From Methanobacteriota archaeon (GTDB lineage: Archaea > Thermoplasmatota > Poseidoniia > Poseidoniales > Thalassarchaeaceae), in NCBI GenBank assembly GCA_019654055.1, contig BPDA01000009.1, positions 1-39,826 on the forward strand: a stretch of DNA of 39,826 bases, written 5' to 3'. Positions 8,282 through 18,954 of this stretch are shown one piece after another. Below the pieces are notes generated by a model. The model saw nothing but the letters and a program-made list of their open reading frames with translations, searched no databases and was not told the DNA's origin. Numbering within the stretch: the stretch's first letter is position 1; the number at the start of each line of letters is the position of its first letter. The translations under genes were made by a program, and so were the position numbers.

Positions 8282-10336
8282 GTGTCGAAGGATTCCGAGC
8301 AAGCGCAGGGCACCGAGGAGCCCGAGGAGGACGCCCTAGAATCGTGGGAGGACGGCCCGGCCTTCGGAGTCTCCGAGGACAAGGACCCTGTTTGCGAGAC
8401 CCCCGTCGAGGAATGGATCGACGGAGTCGACATCAACTCAACGGCAGACGTACCGATTCCCGACAAGCTCGTCGATCAAGTAATCGGCCAAGAGGCCGCC
8501 TCGATAGTGGTCAGGAAGGCCGCCGAGCAGAGGCGACATGTAATCATGGTCGGCGAGCCTGGGACGGGTAAGTCGATGCTGGCTCGCTCCATGACCGAGT
8601 TCCTGCCCCGCGAGAGGCTCGAGGACATCCTAGTTTTCCGCAACCAGGAGGACGAGAACGAGCCTAGGGTGAGGACCGTCCCGGCTGGGCGCGGCTCGCG
8701 AATCCTCTCCGAGAGGAAGGCCCAAATCAGGATCCAGAGGGAGAGGACAAACCGAACCCTGCTGTTCGTAGCTCTGGTGATTGGCGCCGCGCTGCTGCTT
8801 GCCACTATCTCGAGCGGCGAGATATTGACCTTCATCTTCGGCTCCTTCATACTCGTATTCGGGTACTTCTTCCTGAGGACCCGTCTGACAGCGGGCGATG
8901 ACGCCAATGTTCCCAAGCTGCTAATCAAGCACGAGCGCGACGACGAGCCGCCGTTCATTGACGCCACAGGGACCCTTGCCGGGGCCCTACTAGGGGACGT
9001 TCGCCACGACCCGTTCCAATCGGGAGCCGATCTGGCCACCCCGGCCCACGAGAGGGTAGAGCCGGGTGCTGTTCACAGGGCTAACAAGGGCGTTCTATAC
9101 ATCGACGAGATTCGAATGCTTAGGATGGAGGAGCAGCAGGCACTACTGGTCGCCATGCAGGAAAAGGAACTCTCCATCAGCGGCCGCTCTGAGCGCTCGT
9201 CTGGAGCACTCACCAAGTCCGAACCAGTCCCTACTGATTTCATACTCATCGCCGCTGGCAACCTCGACAGCATACAGAACATGCATCCCGCCCTGCGCAG
9301 CCGCATCCGAGGCTACGGCTACGAGGTCTACGTCAACACCGACATGCGCGACACGGAGCGCAACCGCCGACGCCTGATTCGATTCATAGCCCAGGAGGTC
9401 AACAACGAGATCAAGAAGGGCTCTGGTAGGCCCATCCCTCACTTCGATCGGGGTTCCACCTCCCTCATTCTAAAGGAGGCTCAGAGGCGCAGCGGACGAC
9501 GCGGCAAGCTGTCGCTGCGCCTGCGTGAGCTAGGTGGCCTCGTACGTATCGCCGGCGACCTCGCCGCGGAAGAGGGCGCTGAGCTGACCTGCGCGGATCA
9601 CGTCACAAGAGCGAGGATGATTGCCAAGCCCCTCGAGCAACAGGTCGCCGACCGCTACCTCGAACGCCAGGCCGAGTATGCCATGCTAGTGAACCGCGGC
9701 AATCGCGTTGGACGTGTGAATGGACTCGCGGTACTCGGTGCAGACAGCGGCCTGTCGGACTACTCGGGCGTCGTTCTTCCAGTCGAGGCTATGGTTACGC
9801 CCGCTCAGGGAATGTCCGGCAAAGTCATCGCCACCGGAGGCCTGTCCGACCTCGCCAACGAGAGCGTCATCAACATCAGCGCGGTCGTCAAGAAGCTCAC
9901 TGGCAAGGACATCAAGGACTACGACCTGCACGTCCAATTCCCAGGCACCCACAACGTCGACGGGGACAGCGCATCGATTACCATGGCCACTGCCATCATC
10001 AGTGCCTTCGAGGGCGTCCCGATAGAGCAGAATCTGGCAATGACCGGCTCGCTCTCGGTCAGGGGCGAGATCCTCCCGGTGGGCGGAGTCACCGCGAAGA
10101 TCGAGGCAGCCGCCAAATCGGGCATAGCCAAGGTGGTGATACCCCGGGCCAACCTGCAGGACGTGCTGGTGGACGAGAAGTGGGAGAAGAAGGTCAAGGT
10201 CCTTCCAGTAGATTCCTTGGACGAGGTGCTCGAACACGCACTCGTCGGGGCTGAGGAAAAGGTCAGCCTAGTAGAGCGCCTCGCCATGGTCATCGACACC
10301 ATCTCGAAGGGAACCGACACCCAACCCTCGGCTTGA
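8282..10336 (+). CDS. lon: Archaeal membrane-anchored Lon protease (LonB type)
   Basis: 684 aa; Walker A GEPGTGKS, two TM segments between Walker A and B, catalytic GDSAS and Lys in VGGVTAKIEAA; GTG start. Confidence 0.95.
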   Translation: MSKDSEQAQGTEEPEEDALESWEDGPAFGVSEDKDPVCETPVEEWIDGVDINSTADVPIPDKLVDQVIGQEAASIVVRKAAEQRRHVIMVGEPGTGKSMLARSMTEFLPRERLEDILVFRNQEDENEPRVRTVPAGRGSRILSERKAQIRIQRERTNRTLLFVALVIGAALLLATISSGEILTFIFGSFILVFGYFFLRTRLTAGDDANVPKLLIKHERDDEPPFIDATGTLAGALLGDVRHDPFQSGADLATPAHERVEPGAVHRANKGVLYIDEIRMLRMEEQQALLVAMQEKELSISGRSERSSGALTKSEPVPTDFILIAAGNLDSIQNMHPALRSRIRGYGYEVYVNTDMRDTERNRRRLIRFIAQEVNNEIKKGSGRPIPHFDRGSTSLILKEAQRRSGRRGKLSLRLRELGGLVRIAGDLAAEEGAELTCADHVTRARMIAKPLEQQVADRYLERQAEYAMLVNRGNRVGRVNGLAVLGADSGLSDYSGVVLPVEAMVTPAQGMSGKVIATGGLSDLANESVINISAVVKKLTGKDIKDYDLHVQFPGTHNVDGDSASITMATAIISAFEGVPIEQNLAMTGSLSVRGEILPVGGVTAKIEAAAKSGIAKVVIPRANLQDVLVDEKWEKKVKVLPVDSLDEVLEHALVGAEEKVSLVERLAMVIDTISKGTDTQPSA

Positions 10337-11158
10337 GTGGCGATCCAGGAGTTACAACGGCTAGGTGAGGGGATGGCAGTACCAGCGGCAATAGCTCATG
10401 GTGGCGCGGGTCCGGGACCATCAAGACAGACCAACGTCGAGGTCTCTATCTCACGCGCAGTCGAAATCTTGGAAGCAGGGGGCTCCGCAGTCGAGGCTGC
10501 AGTCGAGGCCTGCGTGGTTCTGGAGGACGACCCGGTGTTCAACGCCGGCACAGGGGCTGTGTACAGGACAGACGGCTCTGTACTGCTCGACGCCTCGCTG
10601 CAGACCTCGGATGGCAGGATGGGATTTGTAATCGCCATGCGCGACACTCCCAATCCGATACGAGTGGCAGCCGACCTCCTAGACGAGGAGATCAACGGTC
10701 TGGCAGGCGACGGCGCTAGGGAATGGGCGGATTCAAGGGGACATCCCAAGGCGGCAGTCGAAGGTAGGCCCCCGCGCCCCGAGTCCGGAGACACCGTAGG
10801 GGTGATCGCCAGGGACTCCACGGGGGCACTGGCTTGCGCCACGAGCACGGGCGGGACCAGCTTCCGCCCGCCAGGCAGGGTTGGGGACGTCCCTCTACCT
10901 GGATCCGGGTTCTGGGCCGACCACGGACTCGCGGTAGCCGCGACCGGAGTCGGCGAGGCCATCACTAGGTCACTGCTGAGCTACAGGGTCCATGATAGGG
11001 TAATCTCGACTGGGTCATCCCTCGAATCAGCGATGCATTGGGGCGTCGGTGAGCTAATCGAGGACGACGTGTCTGTCGGACTAATCTCGCTGTCCTCGGA
11101 GGGTCCGGGCAGTGGCCACTCAAACACCGATATGCCATGGGCAGCGTGGCTTGGCTGA
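10337..11158 (+). CDS. Isoaspartyl peptidase / L-asparaginase (Ntn-hydrolase)
   Basis: 273 aa; HGGAG, NAGTGAVY, autocleavage GDTVGVIARDSTGALACATSTGG. Confidence 0.9.
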   Translation: MAIQELQRLGEGMAVPAAIAHGGAGPGPSRQTNVEVSISRAVEILEAGGSAVEAAVEACVVLEDDPVFNAGTGAVYRTDGSVLLDASLQTSDGRMGFVIAMRDTPNPIRVAADLLDEEINGLAGDGAREWADSRGHPKAAVEGRPPRPESGDTVGVIARDSTGALACATSTGGTSFRPPGRVGDVPLPGSGFWADHGLAVAATGVGEAITRSLLSYRVHDRVISTGSSLESAMHWGVGELIEDDVSVGLISLSSEGPGSGHSNTDMPWAAWLG

Positions 11159-11226
11159 CTTGCTCAGGGTAGTTCCGGGGATGCGCTTAAGGACCCCTCT
11201 TTGGTGGCGGCGTCAGAGGGATATGC

Positions 11227-11502
11227 GTGACCGACATCGAAGACAGGATACAGCAGATAGCGCAGGTCATCAGACAGCTCGATGACTCGCAGGTTCCACG
11301 CAACATCAGAACATCCTCCAAGGACGCCGTCGAGCAGTGGCTGCTCAACGAGGACAAGGAAATGGACCTTAGGCTGGGCATGACCGCATCGATTCTCGAC
11401 GAGATCTTCAACGACGCCAACCTCCCCATCCACTTCGGCCCCCTATGCCTACAGGTACAGACCGCTCTGGAGACCATCTTGAACGAAGTCAGGAACTCCT
11501 GA
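11227..11502 (+). CDS. UPF0147 family small helical archaeal protein
   Basis: 91 aa; RIQQIAQVIRQLDDSQVPRNIRTSSKDAVEQWL..LGMTASILDEIFNDANLP. Confidence 0.85.
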   Translation: MTDIEDRIQQIAQVIRQLDDSQVPRNIRTSSKDAVEQWLLNEDKEMDLRLGMTASILDEIFNDANLPIHFGPLCLQVQTALETILNEVRNS

Positions 11503-11505
11503 GCC

Positions 11506-12660
11506 TTGAAGAGCGCAACTCCTGTCGCTCGCCCCGGGACCAGCATGAGGGCTTGGACAAACCTCTCCTACGCCAATGTCGCAACCACGTCACCGGCAGC
11601 GCACAAGGCATCCATGGAGTGGTCAGAAGCACTCGCTCGAGGCGGTGCCGCAGAGTTCGACGGAGAGGCGGAGAAGAACGGGATGATGCCGCTGCGCAGA
11701 GCCGCGGCCAACCTACTCTCCTGCGAGATCGAAGACGTCTGCGTCGGCTCGAGCGCGACCGAGTTGCTGTGCTCTCTCGCATGGGCTGTCTCCCCTGCCT
11801 GGGGCAGCAACATCGTATCCACCAAGGCCTCCTTCCCCTCCACCGTGTACCCCTGGCGCAGGGTGGCTGAGGCGAACGGGGCAGAGATTAGGCTGGCCGA
11901 GCACGACGAGAACCTCTACACCGATCCGGACGAAATCCTCGGGCTGATTGACGATGCCACCTCGGTGGTCACGCTGTCCCACATCGAATACTCCAACGGC
12001 CAGCGCTACAATCTGAGTAAGTTTGCCGAGGCGGCGCATTCCGCAGGCGCGCTGCTGGTGGTCGACGCGACCCAGTCGATGGGAATGGTCCCCATCGACG
12101 CTGCCTCCTCGGGAGCCGATGCCATCGTGTCCTCGGGGTACAAGTGGCTGCGTGGCACCTACGGCGCCGCAGTCGCTTACATCTCCCCCGCGATTAGAGG
12201 CGGGCTGAACCCAGGCCTGTTGGGATTCCGGAGCCACGTTGACATTTGGAACCTCAGGGCGGACCGCGTGGAGCTGCCCGACGACGCCAGCCGATTCGAG
12301 TACACCACCATCCATTTCGGTGCGGCTCTAGGGCTGGCAGCCGCGGTCGACGAGATTAATGAGATTGGGATTCAGGAGGTCTGGAGACACGACCTAGCGC
12401 TGGCTGACTCGGTAATCGACGGCGCACGTCGCCTAGGCATCGAGGTGGCCTCGCCCCTCTCGGACCCGGAGCGCAGCGCAATCGTCAGCCTAAGGCTCCC
12501 TGATGGGATTAGCAGTGAGGAAATCTCCCGCAGGCTGCAGGACGATTACTCAATCCTGGTCACGAGCAGGGCCGGACTGCTCAGGGTTTCCCCTCACATC
12601 GACAACACCGAGCAGGACGTTCAAGCGCTCCTCGAGGCACTCAGACAGATTCTCTCATAG
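11506..12660 (+). CDS. PLP-dependent class V aminotransferase (cysteine desulfurase-like)
   Basis: 384 aa; LLVVDATQSMGMVPID, SSGYKWLRGTYG PLP-Lys motif. Confidence 0.88.
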   Translation: MKSATPVARPGTSMRAWTNLSYANVATTSPAAHKASMEWSEALARGGAAEFDGEAEKNGMMPLRRAAANLLSCEIEDVCVGSSATELLCSLAWAVSPAWGSNIVSTKASFPSTVYPWRRVAEANGAEIRLAEHDENLYTDPDEILGLIDDATSVVTLSHIEYSNGQRYNLSKFAEAAHSAGALLVVDATQSMGMVPIDAASSGADAIVSSGYKWLRGTYGAAVAYISPAIRGGLNPGLLGFRSHVDIWNLRADRVELPDDASRFEYTTIHFGAALGLAAAVDEINEIGIQEVWRHDLALADSVIDGARRLGIEVASPLSDPERSAIVSLRLPDGISSEEISRRLQDDYSILVTSRAGLLRVSPHIDNTEQDVQALLEALRQILS

Positions 12661-13275
12661 GTGCGGTAGCAATATTGCCCCGGCAATCACGAACATGATG
12701 CAGGCTATTCCTATGTCGATGACCCTCCAGACTTCTGGCTTGTTCAGCACGTCAGACAGGCTCTTCGCCCCATAGCCGAGGGAGAAGAAGAACACGAACG
12801 AAGCGGTAGCGGCACCTATGCCGAACGCCAGCCGCTCGTCGCCGAGATACCTGCTGGAAGCCCCGCCAATCAGAAGCAGCGTGTCGACGTAGACGTGTGG
12901 GTTGAGGAAGGTGAATGCGAGGGCCGCCCCGATGGTAGGACCGAGCTCGCTCTCGCCTTCGCCCTCGGTAGTCATCCCGACCGGGCTCATCGCCGACTTG
13001 ATGCGCAGCAGGCCATAGCCAGTCAGGAACGCCCCGGCAGCGATGGCAATGACGAATTCAGCCCCTTCGATTCCTGACAGTATAGATCCCATTCCCAGCA
13101 CACCAGCGGCAATCAGGCTGGCATCAGCGAGGGAGCACACCAAACAGACCGCGAAGACATGCGAGCGTAGCAGGCCCTGCCTGAGGACGAACACGTTCTG
13201 GGGGCCTAGCGCGAGTATCAGTCCGAGACTAAGGGCGAATCCCTCGAGTCCGGCAGAGCTGACGCTCATGCTCAT
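12655..13275 (-). CDS. LysE/ArgO family amino-acid exporter
   Basis: 206 aa; [37 protein letters not shown]. Confidence 0.88.
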   Translation of the reverse strand: MSMSVSSAGLEGFALSLGLILALGPQNVFVLRQGLLRSHVFAVCLVCSLADASLIAAGVLGMGSILSGIEGAEFVIAIAAGAFLTGYGLLRIKSAMSPVGMTTEGEGESELGPTIGAALAFTFLNPHVYVDTLLLIGGASSRYLGDERLAFGIGAATASFVFFFSLGYGAKSLSDVLNKPEVWRVIDIGIACIMFVIAGAILLPHL

Positions 13276-13427
13276 GTCTTCCTGCGCTCTGCAGCCTTAA
13301 TTCGCAGACCCGTGTACCCGCACTTGCGGCATACCCTCGGCTTGCGCCCCCTATGGGTCGCGGAGCAGCGCATGCAAATCCACTTCTTGAGTAGACGAGC
13401 CTCTGCCTCTGGGTGCCTCTGAGCCAT
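13272..13427 (-). CDS. rpl40e: Ribosomal protein L40e
   Basis: [51 protein letters not shown]; two CxxC; ATGA overlap with LysE. Confidence 0.9.
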   Translation of the reverse strand: MAQRHPEAEARLLKKWICMRCSATHRGRKPRVCRKCGYTGLRIKAAERRKT

Positions 13428-13543
13428 GCAGACCGGCCGACCTGACGACCCTTCATAACCGCTTCCCAACACTAAATCACGAGGAACTATGTCTCTCCTT
13501 CCTCCAAAGCATTCATCCGCTCTTCATACTGCCCGAGGCTACG

Positions 13544-14890
13544 GTGCCTGCCAGCGTCGTGCTCGGAGCCCAGTGGGGAGATGAGGGCAAAGGCAAGGCC
13601 ATAGATCAGCTAGCAAACCATTCGACGTGGACCGTGCGCTTCCAAGGAGGCAACAACGCCGGTCATACCATCGTGCTCGGCGACACCACCCTCAAGCTTC
13701 ACCAGATACCCTCAGGAGTCTCGTACGAGCATTGCAACCTCGTCCTTGGAGACGGGATGGTAATCGACCCGTGGGTGCTAGAGGAGGAACTCGACAGGTG
13801 GCATGCCCTGACCGGCGAGAGGCCAGAGGGCAAGCGACTGTTCATCAGCGAGCGAGCCTCGATTATACTGCCCTTCCATAGGCTGTATGACGGGGCCGAC
13901 CGAGTCGTCGGAACTACCGGGCGTGGCATAGGTCCGACATACCGGGACCGGACCGAGAGGGTCGGCATCAGGTTCGCCGACCTCAGTGGTATCGTCGACG
14001 ACGTCGAGGCAGTGCGTGCCCAAGCCGAGCGCATGAACAAGCAGCTGGCTACTGTCGGCGTCAGCGAGGGCATAGAAGCAGACGCTCTTCAGTCAGACCT
14101 CAGATGGATTCTCGAGCGCTACTCGGATGCCATCAGACCGACCGGCCTGATGGTCGACCTGGCTCTGAGGAACGGCGAGAGGGTGCTGCTGGAGGGAGCT
14201 CAGGGGGCGATGCTGGACATAGACCAGGGGACCTACCCATTCGTCACCTCGTCGGTGACGAGCAGGGCCAACGCCACTCATGGCGCGGGCATCCACCCTG
14301 GGCACGTCGACCAGTGCTTCGGCATAACGAAGGCATACACGACCAGGGTGGGGAACGGCCCATTCCCCTCCGAGCTGCCCCTAGACGAGGGCCCCGGGAT
14401 GCACATGGCTCAGGTGGGCAACGAATACGGCACCACCACAGGCAGACCTAGGCGGACTGGATGGCTCGACATGGTGGCTCTGCGGGAGAGCAACAGAATC
14501 AACGGCTACACTGGCCTGGTGGTGACCAAATTGGATGTCCTAGGGGATTTGGACGAACTGAAGATATGCATCGGCTACGAGATGGATGGGCAGACCCTGC
14601 ACGTCATGCCGACCACCAGCGAGGACCTCGCCCGCTGCTCGCCGATATACGAGACTCATCCGGGATTCCCCTCCATGTCACAGGAGGACTGGGTAGCCAT
14701 GGCCGAGGCCTCGAGGTCGGAGCGCACCGGGTTCGATGCCTTCCCCGAGGTCATCAGGGACTACCTGAGGAGAATAGAGCAACTAGCGGGAGTCCCCATC
14801 GTCAGCGTGGGCGTCGGCCCAGACCGTCGCGCATCGATTGCCAGCAAGGGAGGTCCGTTCGACTTACCCGCGGACGAGGCAACCTTCTAA
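13544..14890 (+). CDS. purA: Adenylosuccinate synthetase
   Basis: 448 aa; GAQWGDEGKGKAID, GNNAGHTI; GTG start. Confidence 0.97.
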   Translation: MPASVVLGAQWGDEGKGKAIDQLANHSTWTVRFQGGNNAGHTIVLGDTTLKLHQIPSGVSYEHCNLVLGDGMVIDPWVLEEELDRWHALTGERPEGKRLFISERASIILPFHRLYDGADRVVGTTGRGIGPTYRDRTERVGIRFADLSGIVDDVEAVRAQAERMNKQLATVGVSEGIEADALQSDLRWILERYSDAIRPTGLMVDLALRNGERVLLEGAQGAMLDIDQGTYPFVTSSVTSRANATHGAGIHPGHVDQCFGITKAYTTRVGNGPFPSELPLDEGPGMHMAQVGNEYGTTTGRPRRTGWLDMVALRESNRINGYTGLVVTKLDVLGDLDELKICIGYEMDGQTLHVMPTTSEDLARCSPIYETHPGFPSMSQEDWVAMAEASRSERTGFDAFPEVIRDYLRRIEQLAGVPIVSVGVGPDRRASIASKGGPFDLPADEATF

Positions 14891-14914
14891 TCAGTCGACT
14901 TTGGCCAGCGCCGC

Positions 14915-15202
14915 ATGGGATTCAAGGCCAATGCGCGCAAGCGGCGCGAAGTGGCGTCAGCGGCAACCGGTCCTCAGGAGAAGGAGGCCGAGGAGTATGT
15001 GGGCGAGATCAAGTGCGACGTCGCAGGGTGCGACAACTGGGCCGACAAGAGAATCGGTGGACGTAAGCTGGCCTTCGACAGGGCGGCTGAAGTCTGGGGC
15101 GAATCGGGACTGAGCAAGGACTCGAAGAGAGTCACGGTCTGCAAACCCTGCTACAGGGCCTGGAAGAAGGCGAAGAAGGACGAGCCGACAGAGTGGACGT
15201 AG
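14915..15202 (+). CDS. Small basic putative zinc-binding protein
   Basis: 95 aa; KCDVAGCDNWADKRIGG...VTVCKPCYRAWKKAKK. Confidence 0.65.
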   Translation: MGFKANARKRREVASAATGPQEKEAEEYVGEIKCDVAGCDNWADKRIGGRKLAFDRAAEVWGESGLSKDSKRVTVCKPCYRAWKKAKKDEPTEWT

Positions 15203-15831
15203 TGAACGCATCAAGTGATTCCATGGATATAGCCCCGAGAACCGGCCCGATTTTTTTGGGACTCTTCATCTTCTGCTTCGGGTTGCCTTTCACTCTAGTT
15301 CCATTCATGATGTTCAGCGACGGAGTGTTCGTCCTCGAGGACCCAGTATTCACTGTCTTCATGATTGCATTCTCGCTACCATTCCTCTTGGCCGGACTGA
15401 CAATGAATCTCACGGGACTGGGTGCTATCAGATGGGGCATCGTGGCTCCCAAGGACCCCTCCTCCGCCCCCAGACTCGGAAAGATGGGGCCCGTTAGAAT
15501 AGAAATCACCGAGCACCCATATCCCGAGTACGTGGGCGAATATGTGCGGCAGTCTGAGATCATCAATGGGAGGGATTGGTACAGGATGGGTGATAGCAAT
15601 AATCGTCTGTATTATTACGCTACAAACGAGGGAGGTAGGCCCGGATGGGCTATCGACGACAGACAAGATACAGGCGCTAGGGACTGGTTCAATGGGGGCT
15701 GGTTTTCTACGAATGGCTCGACTATCCCATTGGGCCGTCGTAAGTGGAATGCACTCGACCCACCATGGGTAGAAATCGAGGTTCTGGAATCTGCCGGAAA
15801 GAAGAGGAATTGGTGGCAGAGAAAATCCTAG
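15193..15831 (+). CDS. Hypothetical membrane protein, two TM segments plus C-terminal Trp/Tyr-rich soluble domain
   Basis: 212 aa; GPIFLGLFIFCFGLPFTLVPF, FTVFMIAFSLPFLLAGL; overlaps preceding CDS. Confidence 0.6.
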   Translation: MDVVNASSDSMDIAPRTGPIFLGLFIFCFGLPFTLVPFMMFSDGVFVLEDPVFTVFMIAFSLPFLLAGLTMNLTGLGAIRWGIVAPKDPSSAPRLGKMGPVRIEITEHPYPEYVGEYVRQSEIINGRDWYRMGDSNNRLYYYATNEGGRPGWAIDDRQDTGARDWFNGGWFSTNGSTIPLGRRKWNALDPPWVEIEVLESAGKKRNWWQRKS

Positions 15832-15847
15832 AATTCTTCTGAATTCT
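15830..15847. repeat. Dyad AGAATTC-TTCT-GAATTCT at end of the 212-aa CDS
   Basis: 7-bp perfect stem overlapping the stop codon. Confidence 0.6.
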
Positions 15848-15890
15848 CAATCGGAACAATGTTAGATGGAATCTCCGAGCGAGACACATC

Positions 15891-17507
15891 ATGTCCCAGC
15901 CAATCAATGAGCCGATTCTAGGATATGTCCCCGGAAGCAGCGAGAGATTCGCCCTCATGGATGAGATGGACCGCCAGATGGGCGAAGTCGTCGAGATACC
16001 GTGCATCATCAACGGCGAAGCGGTCTACACCGGAGTCACGACTACGCAGGTCATCCCCCATGACCATGGCCACGTCATCGCAAACGTTCACTTAGCGGGA
16101 AGGGCCGAGATGGAGGCCGCCTGCGATGCGGCAGTGCAGGCCCAGCAGGACTGGATTGACATCGGTCTCGAGGGACGCTGCGCGGTTTTCGAGCGCTGCG
16201 CCGACCTTCTTGCAGGAGACTGGCGCATGAGGGTCAACGCCGCAACCATGCTGAACCAGTCCAAGACGGCCTTCCAGGCCGAGATTGACGCTGCTTGCGA
16301 ACTGATTGACTTCTGGCGCTTCAACTGCCACTACGCCCGCGGCTTCCACGACGACTTCCAACCGCTGATATCGCCTGAGGGAGTCCAGAACTCCACCGAG
16401 ATACGACCTCTCGAGGGATTCGTCCTAGCCATAACGCCGTTCAACTTCACCAGCATAGCGGCAAACCTCCCCAGTGCTCCGGCGATAGTCGGCTGCACCT
16501 CGGTGTGGAAGCCGAGCCGGAACTCGTACCATTCCAACTACGTCCTGATGCAGCTGATGATGGAGGCAGGCCTGCCGGCGGGCGTCATCAACTTCCTGCC
16601 TGGCTCGGGCGCCGAAATCACTGAGATTGCTCTGGCAAACCCCGACTTCGCTGGCCTTCACTTCACCGGTTCTACCGCGACCTTCCAAGGACTATGGCAG
16701 GAGATCGGACTCGCCCTCCCAAACCTTCGCTCGTACCCCCGTATCGTAGGGGAGACGGGTGGCAAGGACTTCGTCGTGGCCCATCCGGACTGCGACCGCC
16801 AAGGCTTGCTCGTCGCACTTCTCCGAGGGGCTTTCGAGTATCAGGGGCAGAAGTGTTCGGCGGCCAGCCGCGCCTACATCCCGCAATCGGTCTGGAACGC
16901 CATCTCGGATGACCTCTGTGCTGAGATTGGCAAGATCAAGATGGGTGACGCCCGGGACTTCACCAACTTCATGACCGCTGTGATCGACCAGCGGGCCTTC
17001 GACAAGATCACCGGATACATCGAGCGCGCTCAAGCCCGCGACTGCTGCCAAATCGTCGTCGGAGGCGGCTCTGACGACAGCGAAGGCTGGTTCATCGAGC
17101 CGACAATCATAGTCACCACCAATCCTACCTCAGAGACGATGGTAGAGGAGATATTCGGACCGGTCCTTACAGTATACGTCTACGACGACGGGGACTTCGA
17201 CGAGGTTCTGCGAATCTGCGACGAGGCATCTCCATACGCCCTTACAGGATCGATTTTTTCGAATGACGAATCCAACATACAGAAGGCGTTCGAGGCACTA
17301 CGCTTCACCGCAGGGAACTTCTACATCAACGACAAGCCGACCGGGGCAGTCGTCGGCCAGCAGCCGTTCGGAGGGGCTAGGGCTAGTGGCACCAATGACA
17401 AGGCGGGCGGCCCCCTGAACCTGCTTCGCTGGATCAGCCCGCGCTCGGTCAAGAGGGCAATCGACATCCCACAGGACTGGGGCTACCCGTTCATGGGTGA
17501 GGACTGA
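15891..17507 (+). CDS. L-glutamate gamma-semialdehyde (delta-1-pyrroline-5-carboxylate) dehydrogenase
   Basis: 538 aa ALDH; ITPFNFTSIAANLP, VGETGGKDFVVAHP, GQKCSAASRAYIP, EEIFGPVLTVYVY; ALDH4-like. Confidence 0.92.
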   Translation: MSQPINEPILGYVPGSSERFALMDEMDRQMGEVVEIPCIINGEAVYTGVTTTQVIPHDHGHVIANVHLAGRAEMEAACDAAVQAQQDWIDIGLEGRCAVFERCADLLAGDWRMRVNAATMLNQSKTAFQAEIDAACELIDFWRFNCHYARGFHDDFQPLISPEGVQNSTEIRPLEGFVLAITPFNFTSIAANLPSAPAIVGCTSVWKPSRNSYHSNYVLMQLMMEAGLPAGVINFLPGSGAEITEIALANPDFAGLHFTGSTATFQGLWQEIGLALPNLRSYPRIVGETGGKDFVVAHPDCDRQGLLVALLRGAFEYQGQKCSAASRAYIPQSVWNAISDDLCAEIGKIKMGDARDFTNFMTAVIDQRAFDKITGYIERAQARDCCQIVVGGGSDDSEGWFIEPTIIVTTNPTSETMVEEIFGPVLTVYVYDDGDFDEVLRICDEASPYALTGSIFSNDESNIQKAFEALRFTAGNFYINDKPTGAVVGQQPFGGARASGTNDKAGGPLNLLRWISPRSVKRAIDIPQDWGYPFMGED

Positions 17508-18954
17508 TGGACGTACTGGTCGCCTACGCACTTCTTCTGGGCACGCTCGGATTATTCGGTTACATCGGATACCAGGCATCGGCTGCCAAGGAAATCGAGG
17601 CTGATGAGTATCTCTCAGCCAGAGGGTCGCAGGACTGGCTGCGAATAGGGCTGAGCCTGTTCGCCTCGGGAATGGGGATATGGATTCTATTCGCCCCTTC
17701 CGAGGTCGGCTACTATGGCGGCTTCTGGGACGTCGTGGGCTATGCCGTCTCTGCCGCCACGCCATTCCTGCTGCTGGCCTATGTCGGCCCGATGATCCGC
17801 GAGAGGCTGCCTTCAGGCGTCACGCTCGCCGACTACGTACGCATCAGATTGGGCAGGCCGATGCAGGTCTATGTCGGAATAATCTCGGTGCTCTACATGT
17901 TCACCTTCCTGTTCGCCGAGTTCACTGCGATCGGGAAGGCGATGGAAACGCTATCCACAATGGAGCCGCTGATTCCGATGGCATTGGTGGGAATCGTCAC
18001 CGCGGGCTACATCTCCAGAGGGGGACTTCCCGCTTCCCTAGCTACCGATCGGGTGCAAGCATGGACCATCCTCTTTCTAGTGGTGGCCTTGCTTCTGGTG
18101 CTTTTCGGAGGTGACATCGACGGCCTGATTGCCGATGCCAAGGCATACAATCCAGAAGACTCCTGGAGCATCGGCTCGATGTCATCCATGGATTCCTTCG
18201 AATCGGGCCTAGCTCTGATAGTGGCCATCACCGCAGCAGAGATGTTCTCGCAGGGCAATTGGCAGCGGGCATGGGCATCCGAGTCCGATGAGGCCTCTGA
18301 CCAAGGGTGCATGGCTCGCTGCGGGAATGGTGCTACCGCTCGTCCTCGTGATGGGCGTCCTTGGCACCGTGGTCGCTGGACAGGGTGCGGTGGAAGATCC
18401 ATCTGCGGCATTTTTCTACCTGATAGAGGATGCAGGAACTCTCTTCGTCGCTGCATTCATCGTACTTGCCGTGGCACTAGTATGTTCCAGCGTCGATACC
18501 CTTCAGAATGCCGTGGTGGCTTCGGTCTCGCGAGACCTCAGCGACGGCTCATTGGGACTGCAAGAATGCACGCTACCTCACGATCGGCCTGATACCCATC
18601 GCGATCTACCTGGCCACCGGGCCCACAATCGCCGGATTCACGTTCGATGCGCTTAGTGTGTTCAAGATATTCCTGTTCGCCGACCTGCTCGCGGCCGCTA
18701 CTGTGATGCCCGTCCTCCTCACCCTGTGGGACAGAGTATCAGCCAAAGGCGCCCTGATGGGTGCCATCTGCGGCCTGCTATCCGTGATCGCCTACGGGAC
18801 AATCACTGAGGATATCGGGACCGGCATCGGATACGTGTTCTCGCCGACCAACGAATTCGGTCTGGCCAACCTAGATGTCTTCCTGTCGGCGGTAATCGGC
18901 TCCGCCCTCGTGACTGTGGCTGGCTCCTACGCCCTGCCCGATGAATCCGCTTGA
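17507..18954 (+). CDS. Sodium:solute symporter family protein (possible proline symporter), two apparent frameshifts
   Basis: Reading moves from frame 2 to 3 (~18290) to 1 (~18560): ...NWQRAWASESDE / LTKGAWLAAGMVLPLVLV...SVDTLQNAVVASVSRDL / NARYLTIGLIPIAIYLATGP...; TGATG overlap with P5CDH. Confidence 0.82.

Noticed and set aside
9686-10237. 183-aa minus-strand ORF inside lon
   Set aside because: Antisense to the highly conserved Lon protease domain.
18280-18570. Programmed frameshifting in the symporter
   Set aside because: Two shifts without an evident slippery site, plus many similar shifts in other genes nearby, make indel error more likely.
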